The notes under the pieces are model-generated. The model searched no databases. It was not told the origin of the DNA and worked only from the letters and a program-made list of their open reading frames with translations. The translations under genes and the position numbers were made by a program. This document shows, piece by piece, positions 1 to 8,217 of a stretch of 64,000 nt of DNA (within the stretch, counting starts at the first letter, position 1; every line of letters begins with the position of its first letter). The stretch spans positions 1-64,000 of the forward strand of contig CAZKBH010000016.1 in assembly GCA_964550795.1 (NCBI GenBank), written 5' to 3'. Source of the DNA: M3007 sp964550795. Its GTDB lineage: Bacteria; Bacteroidota; Bacteroidia; Chitinophagales; Saprospiraceae.

Positions 1-115
1 TTATCGGTGTTCCAAAAGGTTTGGTTAAGAACACCGAATTTACCGAGACCGCCGATACCACCGAAAAAATGCGGGCTTCGGTGGTATCAGTGGTGTCAGT
101 ATTATCGGTGTTCCA

Positions 116-153
116 AAACAAAAAAAAGGGTGCGACTTCGAAAAGCCGCACCC
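116..153 (-). terminator. Rho-independent terminator of the glutamate dehydrogenase gene
   Basis: Read on the minus strand, a 7-bp GC-rich stem (GGGTGCG pairing with CGCACCC, loop about 12 nt) is followed by a run of T. It starts about 50 nt after the stop codon at 201. Confidence 0.75.
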
Positions 154-200
154 CCAATCTCTAAAAAACCAATGACCAATCACCAATGAACCAATCACCA

Positions 201-1616
201 CTATGGGAAAATGCCCATTGAGATATAGTCGCCCGCAATTTTTTTCAAAGAGCACACGAACGCTGCCGTACGCATATCCTTGATATCCGGGTGTTGGCGG
301 AAGGTTTCTTTGATTTGGCCATAAGCGGTAATCATGGTGTCTTCCAGGCCGGAATTCACGAGATCTACTTCGGTTCCGCCACGGGTCAGCAATTCGCGGT
401 CGCGGTCGCTGATGGTTTTGCCGGTCATTTCTTCTACTTTATGGACGATGCGGTTGAAGGCATCGTGCTGGAAACGGTTTTCCAAACGACCAAAACGGTG
501 GTGAGAGAGGTTTTTAAGCCACTCGAAGTATGAAACCGTAACCCCACCTGCGTTGATGTAAAAGTCCGGCAGAATGATGGTGCCTTTTGCAATCAAAATC
601 GGATCTGCATCGGCAGTGATTGGACCGTTTGCAGCTTCCGCGATGATTTTTGCTTTGATCCGTGCCGCATTTTCAAGCGTGATTTGGTTTTCCAATGCTG
701 CTGGAACCAGGATGTCACATTCCAATTCAAGGGCTGCGGACGCGTTGCCAATATGCGTAGTACCCGGGAAACCGATGATAGAGCCGGTTTCTTTGCGGAA
801 CGCCAGTAGTTTCTCCACGTCAATACCGTCGGGACCGTGGATAGAGCCTTCCCTTTCCGCTATGCCGATGATTTTGACTTTACCTTCATTTTGGCTGATG
901 AGCGCGGTGTTGCTACCCACGTTTCCGAGGCCCTGCACCACCATGGTTTTGCCTTCAATCCCTTTCGTGAGGCCAATTTTCTCCATATCTTCTGCGTAGC
1001 GCATGCACTCACGAAGGCCGTAAAACACACCACGACCAGTGGCTTCTGAACGTCCGCGGATACCATTTTGGGTAACAGGTTTGCCCGTCACACAAGCGAT
1101 GGAGTCCACCTCGCCGTGACGAAGCGCTTGATACGTATCGAGGATCCAGGCCATTTCGCGCGGGCCGGTTCCGTAATCAGGCGCGGGAACGTCAATACCA
1201 GGGCCGATAAAATTCTTTTTAACGAGTTCCGAGGTGTATCGGCGCGTGATGTTTTGTAGTTGTTCTTCGGTGAAGCTGGCAGGATTGATTTTGATACCAC
1301 CTTTTGCGCCACCGAAAGGCACGTCCACGAGGGCACATTTAAAGGTCATCAGGGATGCGAGTGCCATCACCTCGTCTTGGTCAACCGATTCTGCATACCG
1401 GATACCGCCTTTGGTAGGCAGACGGTGGTGGCTGTGTTGCACCCGGTAGGCTTCGATGACTTGGTAATCGCTTCCGACACGGATTGGAAAGCGGATTTGA
1501 AGGACCAGATTACAGGCTTTGATTTGCTCGATCAGGCCCTTGGGGATGTCGGTAAAGGCCGCAGCCTTGTCCACGTAGTTTTCTACGCTTTTGAAGAAAC
1601 TAATTTTTCCACTCAT
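201..1616 (-). CDS. gdhA: Glu/Leu/Phe/Val dehydrogenase (glutamate dehydrogenase)
   Basis: A 471-residue cytoplasmic enzyme that interconverts glutamate and 2-oxoglutarate plus ammonia using NAD(P). The N-terminal dimerisation/catalytic domain holds the glycine-rich GGAKGG loop with the catalytic lysine, then PAPDYGTG. The C-terminal Rossmann domain holds GLGNVGS, and the late SYFEWLKN segment is typical of the family. The length is slightly above the usual 420-450. The ATG lies 17 bp inside the end of the upstream CcmD-like gene, so the two are probably co-transcribed and translationally coupled. A terminator follows the stop. Specificity for glutamate rather than a branched-chain amino acid is inferred from overall similarity. 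Confidence 0.93.
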   Translation of the reverse strand: MSGKISFFKSVENYVDKAAAFTDIPKGLIEQIKACNLVLQIRFPIRVGSDYQVIEAYRVQHSHHRLPTKGGIRYAESVDQDEVMALASLMTFKCALVDVPFGGAKGGIKINPASFTEEQLQNITRRYTSELVKKNFIGPGIDVPAPDYGTGPREMAWILDTYQALRHGEVDSIACVTGKPVTQNGIRGRSEATGRGVFYGLRECMRYAEDMEKIGLTKGIEGKTMVVQGLGNVGSNTALISQNEGKVKIIGIAEREGSIHGPDGIDVEKLLAFRKETGSIIGFPGTTHIGNASAALELECDILVPAALENQITLENAARIKAKIIAEAANGPITADADPILIAKGTIILPDFYINAGGVTVSYFEWLKNLSHHRFGRLENRFQHDAFNRIVHKVEEMTGKTISDRDRELLTRGGTEVDLVNSGLEDTMITAYGQIKETFRQHPDIKDMRTAAFVCSLKKIAGDYISMGIFP

Positions 1617-1839
1617 TTTTGTCGTCGTTGAGCTGGTGCTCTATTTTGGTTAGTGAACGATCCAGGCGTATAAGCTGCCAGACGATACCAAGGAAGATAA
1701 GCAAAATAACGCCTACGACGACGTAGATTTTTCCGGTCTCCCGCATGAAATCGCGGTTGCCCTGCGCCCAGGTGGCGGGCAAAGATATTGCCATGAACAG
1801 AATGATTGTTAAAATATGGCGTATTTTAGAAAATTTCAT
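1600..1839 (-). CDS. CcmD-like small membrane protein
   Basis: A 79-residue protein with an N-terminal hydrophobic signal or anchor (residues about 8-25, ending in an AQG-type cleavage region), a second hydrophobic segment at about 38-60, and a charged tail (IRLDRSLTKIEHQ). This short single-helix plus 'RLDRxLxKIE' layout matches the CcmD family of Bacteroidota, which is linked to cytochrome c maturation and haem export. No other ccm gene is in the window. It overlaps the start of gdhA by 17 bp, so it leads a two-gene operon. The role is inferred from size and pattern only. Confidence 0.65.
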   Translation of the reverse strand: MKFSKIRHILTIILFMAISLPATWAQGNRDFMRETGKIYVVVGVILLIFLGIVWQLIRLDRSLTKIEHQLNDDKNEWKN

Positions 1840-2092
1840 GTTCCGAAAAGGCTAAAAAGTTGTGTTTTCTTGGATATTTGGAAACGATGCAAGGTAGGAG
1901 AGTTTTCGATTTGATGGCCTAATGTACCAAGTTTTTTACATCCACAAAACGAAATATTGTGAAATAGAAACCCCGCATGCACCCGAGGTTAAAACCTTCA
2001 AAAACCGGACAAATGTCAGCACACGCGGATGATTTTGGAAGCCCTTTGGCGCTTATTTTTCAGTTTGGTCTTTCTCTATTCATCTTTGCCCC

Positions 2093-2749
2093 GTGTTCAT
2101 CAATATTCACACCCATTTTCCTACAAGATTGCCCGGCACGGTTGAAATTGAAAGCGTGTATTTCGGGCAGTCAAAAATCCCCAGCGCTGACCAGCGTTCG
2201 GTAGGCTTGCACCCCTGGTATTTGAATGCCGGAGACATGGATGCGGCCTTTGATTGGCTGGATGGGCAGGCTGGTGAACCAACAGTAGTAGCGATCGGAG
2301 AAGCGGGGCTGGATAAGGTTTGTGCCACGCCTTGGGATTTGCAAGTGCTTGCTTTTCAACGTTGTGTGGAGGTTTCGGAACAGGTGGGCAAGCCGCTTGT
2401 GCTGCATTGTGTGCGTGCTTTTTCCGAGATAATTGCTTTCAAAAAGGCCTGGAAGCCACGCCAAACCTGGATTTTTCACGGTTTTGAAAAAAACAAAACC
2501 ACTGCCGACATGCTGCTTCGAGCGGGCTGCAAACTGTCGTTTGGTGCCGGGCTTTTCCGGGCAAACAGCCCTGCGCCGGAAAGTCTGAGCGCTCTGCCAT
2601 CAGGGCAGTTTTTTTTGGAAACTGATGATTCCCCGCATACCATCGAGGACGTGTATTTGCGGGCAGCGCAAATAAGGAATATGCCTGTGGAAGATTTGAC
2701 CCGGGAATTGTCGGAGCAGTTTTTTGAACTGATTAAAAATCCGAGGTAA
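2093..2749 (+). CDS. TatD family metal-dependent hydrolase
   Basis: A 218-residue TIM-barrel metallohydrolase of the TatD DNase group, predicted cytoplasmic. Visible metal-ligand motifs are the N-terminal HTH (INIHTHF), GEAGLD with the conserved glutamate, LHCVRA, FHGF and a late ETDD. The family average is about 255 residues, so this is a compact member, as is common in Bacteroidota. The best start is GTG at 2093, because the metal motif follows within five codons and nothing conserved lies upstream. It converges with ald and their 3' ends overlap by 17 bp. The substrate (DNA 3' ends or other phosphodiesters) cannot be told from sequence. Confidence 0.88.
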   Translation: MFINIHTHFPTRLPGTVEIESVYFGQSKIPSADQRSVGLHPWYLNAGDMDAAFDWLDGQAGEPTVVAIGEAGLDKVCATPWDLQVLAFQRCVEVSEQVGKPLVLHCVRAFSEIIAFKKAWKPRQTWIFHGFEKNKTTADMLLRAGCKLSFGAGLFRANSPAPESLSALPSGQFFLETDDSPHTIEDVYLRAAQIRNMPVEDLTRELSEQFFELIKNPR

Positions 2750-3938
2750 TCAACAAATCCAAATCGGTGCTCCTGATCTGAAAACGCTCGCCCAGGTGCG
2801 CATTGGTCAAGGTGCCCCGATAGGCATACACGCCATTTCGAAGACCTGCATGGGAAGTTACCAGCGGCACAATTCCACCCGTTTCACTCATTAAAAGCAT
2901 GGAAGTGAGGATATTACTGATGGCCTCCGAAGCCGTGCGGGCCACGCGGGAAGGGATATTCGGTACACAATAATGGATCACACCATGCCGCTCGTAGGTA
3001 GGGCGGTCGTGCGTAGTGNNNNNNNNNNTGGCCTCCGAGGTTTCAAAGCAGCCGCCCTGATCTATGCTCACATCCACGATCACCGAGCCGGGTTTCATCC
3101 GCATCACAATGTCTTCCGAGACCAACATGGGGGCGTTGGCGTGGGCAGAATGGACGGCCCCGATGGCCACATCCGCGGTAAGTAATTGTTCCCGCAGGTG
3201 TTGCGGGTTGATGACGGAGGTGTGCAGCGGACGGCCCACCTGATTCTGTAAATGGATGATTCGTTGAATGTTGTTGTCAAAAATCCGCACCTCAGCGCCC
3301 AGCCCTAAGGCCGTTCTGGTTGCAAATTCCGCAATCACACCTGCCCCGAGGATAATGACTTTGGCCGGTGGAACGCCAGCCACGCCTCCGAGCAGCACCC
3401 CTTTTCCGCCCTGTGTTGTGGCCAACAAATCCGCAGCAATCAGAATTGCGCTATTCCCGGCGATTTCGCTCATGGCGTGGACAATCGGGAATGCGCCCGA
3501 TTCATCGTCGTGGATGTATTCCATGGCCAGCGCAATCACCTTTTTTTGCAGCAGGCGACTGATGTATTCGGCATTTAGCAGGGGCAAATGAATGGGAGAA
3601 ACCACCACCTGTCCGGGCCGCATCAGGTCAATTTCGGGCAGGGTAGGGGGGGCTGATTTTAAAATCACTTCAGCTTTATACACCTCCTCTATGCTGTGGA
3701 CGATCTGGGCACCTGCTTCGGAGTAATCCAAATCGCTGAACCGTGCTTTTTCACCTGCACCGGATTGTACCAAAACCGCATGACCATGGGCCGCAAGGGT
3801 TGATACCGAATTTGGCACCAGCGCAACGCGGTTTTCCTGCAAAGTGGTCTCTTTGGGAATGCCAATGCTGAGTCGTTGAGGACGCTGGCTTACGGCAAGC
3901 ATTTCGGGGTGTGTACGGGGCGTTGCGAGGGTTTCCAT
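2733..3938 (-). CDS. ald: Alanine dehydrogenase
   Basis: A roughly 400-residue NAD-dependent enzyme that oxidatively deaminates L-alanine to pyruvate. The family signature QENRVALVP is near the N-terminus, followed by the substrate-binding SPIHLPL segment, MSEIAGN and the Rossmann motif GAGVIAEFA, and the late IDQGGCFETS loop. A 10-base assembly gap (3019-3028) falls just after that loop, and the reading frame resumes with conserved sequence on the other side, so the gene is probably intact. A TATATTTG promoter box lies about 50 nt upstream (3988-3995), in the region divergent from the formimidoylglutamase-like gene. Confidence 0.92.
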   Translation of the reverse strand: METLATPRTHPEMLAVSQRPQRLSIGIPKETTLQENRVALVPNSVSTLAAHGHAVLVQSGAGEKARFSDLDYSEAGAQIVHSIEEVYKAEVILKSAPPTLPEIDLMRPGQVVVSPIHLPLLNAEYISRLLQKKVIALAMEYIHDDESGAFPIVHAMSEIAGNSAILIAADLLATTQGGKGVLLGGVAGVPPAKVIILGAGVIAEFATRTALGLGAEVRIFDNNIQRIIHLQNQVGRPLHTSVINPQHLREQLLTADVAIGAVHSAHANAPMLVSEDIVMRMKPGSVIVDVSIDQGGCFETSEAXXXXTTHDRPTYERHGVIHYCVPNIPSRVARTASEAISNILTSMLLMSETGGIVPLVTSHAGLRNGVYAYRGTLTNAHLGERFQIRSTDLDLLITSDF

Positions 3939-3987
3939 ATACAGTTAAGGTGTTGTTTCGGTTTTCAAAGTTGAACGAAACAACCCG

Positions 3988-3995
3988 CAAATATA
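3988..3995 (-). promoter_or_regulatory. Bacteroidota -7 box for ald
   Basis: The minus strand reads TATATTTG, matching the TAnnTTTG consensus of Bacteroidota housekeeping promoters, 50 nt before the ald start. Confidence 0.55.
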
Positions 3996-4054
3996 GGGAA
4001 TCCCGGCGCACAAATGAGCCGGAGCGTAGCATACAGGTTCTTTACAAAAGTGTT

Positions 4055-4062
4055 TACTTTTG
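4055..4062 (+). promoter_or_regulatory. -7 box for the formimidoylglutamase-like gene
   Basis: TACTTTTG matches TAnnTTTG and ends only 7 nt before the ATG at 4070. Transcription would start at or next to the start codon, giving a leaderless message. Confidence 0.55.
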
Positions 4063-4069
4063 CCGCCCT

Positions 4070-5152
4070 ATGCTGCAAAACTGGCTTAAACCGCTCCCCA
4101 CTTCTTTTTGTAAAACTGCTGTTGACGCGCTGCCGGCGTGGTCTTTGGGCAAAAACATCCTGATCCATCGGGGCGAAATGCCCGACTTGAAAAAAGTCCG
4201 CGCCGTCCTCATCGGGGTGGGGGATAAGGAAGCAAATTTGATTCGGGAGCAGTTGTATCGAAGCTCGTTTCCTTTTCCCAAGGGCTCGATTGCGGATTTA
4301 GGCAATTTGCGCAAAGCAGATGCAGGCCTGCTGATTCCGGTTATTTACGAGTTGTTGAGCGGGAAAGTCATCCCCATTATCCTGGCAGCAAACAACGAAC
4401 TCGCCCGCGCACAATTCCTGGCTTATCAGGAAGCCAAAGCGCTGGTGAACATGGCCGTGGTGGATGAGACTTTTCGTGCAGACGGGGTGTACGCTCCACT
4501 TTTTCAACCCCGGCACCCGCAATTGTTTCATTTTGGGCTGATTGGTTTTCAAGTACACCAAACCCCGCTCGAGGTGTTGGAATTTTTGACCAAAAATCAT
4601 TTTGACCAGGTTCGTTTAGGTAAATCCCGGGCAAATATCGAAGAAACCGAACCCGTGCTGCGCGACGCAGATTTGCTGGCATTCCACCTCGGCGCGCTGA
4701 AACAATGTGAGGCCCCCGGTGTTTCGACCCCAAGCCCCTCAGGATATTTTGCCGAAGAAGCCTGCCAACTTTGCCGTTACGCGGGCATGAGCGATAAACT
4801 CAGTTCTTTCGGGCTCTATGGTTTCAACGCAGAGAACGACCGCGATGGCTTGAGTGCCCAAACAGCCGCCCAAATGCTCTGGTAGCTGCTCGAAGGTTTG
4901 TTTAGCCGCAAAGGCGACTATCCGGCCTCTACGAATGGACTGACCGAATACGTGGTGGATTTTCGCAAACTCAATTACCAACTCACCTTCTGGAAAAGTG
5001 TCAAAAGTGGTCGCTGGTGGATGCAGGTACCCGTGGCAACCAAACGCAAGCACGAGCGCCATCGTTTGGTTCCCTGTTCGTACCAAGACTACCAGGCCGC
5101 CTGCCGCGAGGAATTACCCGAAAGGTTGATGCAGGCCCTGGAGCGATTCTAA
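4070..5152 (+). pseudogene. Formimidoylglutamase-like (arginase-fold) gene with an in-frame TAG
   Basis: The frame encodes about 360 residues resembling Bacteroidota formimidoylglutamase/arginase-superfamily proteins. At 4883-4885 a TAG ends the frame after QMLW. The same frame continues for 89 codons with typical family C-terminal sequence (LLEGLFSRKGDYPAS, then TFWKSVKSGRWW and VPCSYQDYQAAC). One base change from TAT or TAC would restore a tyrosine, the residue I expect here. Histidine and aspartate metal ligands of classical arginases (GGDHS, DxHxD) are not seen; the matching stretches read AANNEL and VVDETFRAD, so catalysis may be lost or altered in this subfamily. The gene could be a young pseudogene, a sequencing error, or two polypeptides. 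Confidence 0.75.
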
Positions 5153-5187
5153 ACCCTCAACCCCCTCAACCTCTCAACCTCCCCATC

Positions 5188-5712
5188 ATGAAATCTCCCT
5201 TTGCAATTGCAGCTTTTGCAGTTCTCTTTTTTTCGGTTTTAGTGTGGCTGTATGTCCGCGAGTTCAGCGTTTTATCCAATACCCTGGAAGCCAGGGCACT
5301 TATAGCGGGTTCGATGCTGGTGGTTGGTGCGGTGGTTGGTGCCATTTTATGGCGGATTCGGGCGCGTTTCGTGCCCTATGAAAATCACTTGGCGGAGCTG
5401 GCAATGCCCGTGGTTTTTAGTTTGTTGTTTGCACCCTTGTTCGGGAGTTTGTTGAATCGAATGATGGGCAAAAACGAGATGCAGTCCTTTGTTTTTGTAT
5501 CAGAAACCGCCTTTTATGCTTCTGGATACGGCATTTTGAAGGGAGAAAAAATATCGCCCTCGGGCTGGAAACTCACGATCCGGGATGGCAAAAAAGAGCA
5601 CCGTTTGCAATATAAAAGTCAGGCCTATTACCCCAATACCAAACCCGGCGAATCTATCCTGCTTCCGATTCGGCGGGGGATTTTTGGCGTCAGGGTGGTG
5701 GAGATTAGGTAA
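5188..5712 (+). CDS. Conserved hypothetical membrane protein
   Basis: A 174-residue protein with an N-terminal hydrophobic segment (about residues 4-22), two more at about 33-55 and 72-92, then a soluble C-terminal half rich in beta-like alternation with a basic GKKEHRLQYKSQ stretch. I do not recognise a named family. The start at 5188 is chosen because it begins directly with MKSPFAIAAF before the first membrane segment; the upstream in-frame region lies within the previous gene. It probably sits in the inner membrane with the tail on one side. Confidence 0.7.
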   Translation: MKSPFAIAAFAVLFFSVLVWLYVREFSVLSNTLEARALIAGSMLVVGAVVGAILWRIRARFVPYENHLAELAMPVVFSLLFAPLFGSLLNRMMGKNEMQSFVFVSETAFYASGYGILKGEKISPSGWKLTIRDGKKEHRLQYKSQAYYPNTKPGESILLPIRRGIFGVRVVEIR

Positions 5713-5730
5713 TTTGTGGTTTGAAACACA

Positions 5731-5805
5731 CTACGGGACAATCTTTAGATTGTGCTCAGACTTTCCAAAACTTGGAAAGTCTCCCTTCGCAAAAAAGTCC
5801 AGTAG
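5731..5805. repeat. MITE-like hairpin element, copy 1
   Basis: A 75-bp element. Its ends CTACGGGAC and GTCCAGTAG form a 9-bp inverted repeat with one mismatch. The core at 5758-5782 is a perfect hairpin with 11-bp arms (AGACTTTCCAA) and a 3-nt loop. The plan and the GTCCAGTAG end match the elements at 20247 and 36030. Confidence 0.6.
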
Positions 5806-5848
5806 CGAGGGTTTGAAAATACAGCTTTCATCATATATATCAATCCTC

Positions 5849-7036
5849 ATGCAATTCGACTCACTTACGGTAAAAGAACAGCCCGAAAATCGCAGTACCG
5901 CACCGCACGTGCTGCCGATTTATGCCACGTCCTCCTTTGATTTTGAGGACATTGACCAAGGCATCGAAATTTTTAAAAACATCGAAAGTGGCCATGCGTA
6001 CAGTCGGTACGCCAATCCAACGGTGGATACCGTTGCGGCCAAAATCGCAAAGTTGGAATCATTTGGTTTGGATATCGAGGCTTCGGCGGTTATGACCTCG
6101 AGCGGGATGTCGGCCATTGCAACCTTGCTGCTGGGCACCTTGAAAAGTGGCGATAAAGTACTGAGTCAGGGCAATTTATATGGCGGAACCACCGAGCTGC
6201 TGAAAAGTATTTTTGGCCAGTTTGGCATCGAAACAGTGTTCACCGATTTGCGCGATTTGGCGCTGGTTAAAAATACGCTTCAGCAGCATCCCGACATCAA
6301 GATGTTGTATTGTGAAACCCCCGCCAACCCAACCTTGGCCTGTGTGGACATTGCCGCACTCTCTGAGCTTGCCCACCAACAGGGTGCTTTGTGCGCCATT
6401 GACAACACCTTCGCAACGCCGGTTTTGCAACAACCCTTTGCTTTGGGCGTAGATTATGTGATCCATTCTACCACCAAATACCTGAATGGTCACGGCAACT
6501 CCATCGCAGGCGTAGTAGTAAGCCGAGATCACGATTCCATGCGGAAAACGGTGTGGAAAGCCATGAAATTGGTGGGGACTAATTGCTCGCCTTTTGAGGC
6601 TTGGTTGACCAATAACGGCATAAAAACCCTCTCTCTACGCATGGAACGGCATTGCGCAAATGCATTGGCGCTGGCTCAATACCTCGAAAAACACCCGGCT
6701 GTGGCACGTGTCAATTATCCCGGACTTCCCTCACACCCCGACCACGAACTTGCCACCCGACAAATGCGCGGCGGATTTGGCGGGATGTTGAGCTTTGAAT
6801 TAAGCGGCGGACTCGAAGCGGGCATCGCTTGTATGAACCGAATTCAATTTTGTTCGCTCGCCCCTACCTTGGGCGATGTGGATACACTTATCTTGCACCC
6901 GGCCTCCTCCTCTCACCTTGCCGTGCCAAAGGAAATTCGCTTACAAAACGGGATTACAGATGGATTGATTCGAGTATCGGTTGGAATCGAAAATGTAACC
7001 GATATTGTGGCCGATTTGGAACAAGCGATTGGGTAA
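5849..7036 (+). CDS. Cys/Met-metabolism PLP-dependent enzyme (methionine or cystathionine gamma-lyase type)
   Basis: A 395-residue fold-type I PLP enzyme. The lysine that binds PLP is about residue 210, in STTKYLNGHGN. Other family blocks are YSRYANPTVD, SSGMSAI, GNLYGGTT, YCETPANPTL, IDNTFATP, and a late SVGIENV with a substrate-carboxylate arginine nearby (LIRVSVG). The likely reaction is gamma-elimination of methionine or cystathionine, giving a keto acid, ammonia and a thiol; cystathionine gamma-synthase cannot be excluded. ATG at 5849 is chosen because homologous N-termini begin near this point; the frame is open further upstream across a repeat element. Confidence 0.9.
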   Translation: MQFDSLTVKEQPENRSTAPHVLPIYATSSFDFEDIDQGIEIFKNIESGHAYSRYANPTVDTVAAKIAKLESFGLDIEASAVMTSSGMSAIATLLLGTLKSGDKVLSQGNLYGGTTELLKSIFGQFGIETVFTDLRDLALVKNTLQQHPDIKMLYCETPANPTLACVDIAALSELAHQQGALCAIDNTFATPVLQQPFALGVDYVIHSTTKYLNGHGNSIAGVVVSRDHDSMRKTVWKAMKLVGTNCSPFEAWLTNNGIKTLSLRMERHCANALALAQYLEKHPAVARVNYPGLPSHPDHELATRQMRGGFGGMLSFELSGGLEAGIACMNRIQFCSLAPTLGDVDTLILHPASSSHLAVPKEIRLQNGITDGLIRVSVGIENVTDIVADLEQAIG

Positions 7037-7091
7037 ATCATTCAAATCACAGAAATTACAAGAATCACCGTTCAGACAAAAAAATCTGTCT

Positions 7092-7805
7092 ATGAAGCAC
7101 TTACACATTATTCTGCTCGCCGCGCTATGTTTCATAGCTGGTCTTTCTCCAAACAAACTCACCGCTCAACGCACCGTGACGGACCCTGCCAACAACCTGA
7201 TTCGTTTTGAATCCGGTGCCTGCAGAGGGAATTGCCCCGTGTATAAACTCACTTTCCAAAAAGATGGAAGCCTGCATTATCTCGGTATCCGCAACGTGGG
7301 CAAAATAGGGCTGCACAAAGTGCGCCTAAGCGCCGATGAATACGCGCAGCTGCTCAAAGAAGTCAATAAGGTTGATCTTTGGCAGTATCCCGCAGAATTT
7401 CCCAGCACGAAGGCAGATGTTCCCGTGCACACCTATGTAATTTTCGACGGTGAAAAATCGCATACGGTGAAAGGCTCGACGGGTATTCCCCAGCCAATTC
7501 AGGAACTTGAAATTTTCATGCGTGAGCTTGCGGACACCCATGGAATACCCGTTGGCAAAAACATGGTGGAACCTTCTAAAATGAAAGGCCAGGTCATCGT
7601 AAAATTCAAAATGGACGTAAATGCCCGCGAGTTTTGCAGTCAATTTACGGAACTCACGGTACGTCCTGTCACCCTCCTTTCGGAGGACAATACCTGGGTA
7701 GTGGGCTTCGATCCGGCAGAAATGACGGAACAACAATTTGTCGACCTGCTCAATAATTCAAATGAGGTTTTGACCGTGGAGCCAAACAAGCAGCAGCGGA
7801 ATTGA
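7092..7805 (+). CDS. Secreted DUF6438-type protein
   Basis: A 237-residue exported protein. A signal peptide covers residues 1 to about 25 (KHLHIILLAALCF ... TAQ). The next block, with FESGACRGNCPVYKLTF, matches the DUF6438 domain, which has two close cysteines and a YKLTF strand. The remaining C-terminal part (about 155-237) is a separate soluble segment without a recognised family. The gene starts 55 bp after the gamma-lyase on the same strand. The function is unknown; the two cysteines might pair in the periplasm. Confidence 0.75.
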   Translation: MKHLHIILLAALCFIAGLSPNKLTAQRTVTDPANNLIRFESGACRGNCPVYKLTFQKDGSLHYLGIRNVGKIGLHKVRLSADEYAQLLKEVNKVDLWQYPAEFPSTKADVPVHTYVIFDGEKSHTVKGSTGIPQPIQELEIFMRELADTHGIPVGKNMVEPSKMKGQVIVKFKMDVNAREFCSQFTELTVRPVTLLSEDNTWVVGFDPAEMTEQQFVDLLNNSNEVLTVEPNKQQRN

Positions 7806-7826
7806 GTATTATTCTAAATCATTTTC

Positions 7827-8210
7827 ATGTTTGATCTCCTATTCAAATTTTTAAAATTTGGCGTGGTTGGGGTGTCGGGAGTGGTGGTTGACTTTGGGGT
7901 GACGTGGTTGTTGAAGGAGCAGTTACGGCTCAACAAGTACATTGCCAACAGTGCGGGATTTGCCTGCGCTGTGGTCAGTAATTATATCCTGAATCGAATT
8001 TGGACTTTCCACAGTGCCGATCCGCACGTGGGTATTCAGTTTGCCAAGTTTGCCGTGGTCGCCCTCGTAGGTTTGGGCATGAACAATGCCATCATTTTCT
8101 ACCTCACGGAGCGTCGCGGCATCAAATTTTATACCGCCAAACTCGTGGCGACGGGCGTAGTGATGCTCTGGAATTTTGGCGCGAACTACTTCTTTACCTT
8201 CCGATCATAA
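7827..8210 (+). CDS. GtrA family membrane protein
   Basis: A 127-residue protein with four predicted membrane helices. It starts with the typical FKFLKFGVVGVSGVVVDFGV and contains NYILNRIWTFHS, both hallmarks of GtrA-like flippase-associated proteins. Members help move polyprenyl-linked sugars across the inner membrane or support O-antigen and cell-surface glycosylation. It follows the DUF6438 gene by 21 bp. No glycosyltransferase is adjacent, so the substrate is unknown. Confidence 0.9.
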   Translation: MFDLLFKFLKFGVVGVSGVVVDFGVTWLLKEQLRLNKYIANSAGFACAVVSNYILNRIWTFHSADPHVGIQFAKFAVVALVGLGMNNAIIFYLTERRGIKFYTAKLVATGVVMLWNFGANYFFTFRS

Positions 8211-8217
8211 AACTCCA

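Noticed and set aside
4070..5152. Stop-codon reassignment of TAG
   Set aside because: Several intact genes in the window end in TAG at their expected lengths, for example exbD 1, tonB 1, rpsA and lepA.
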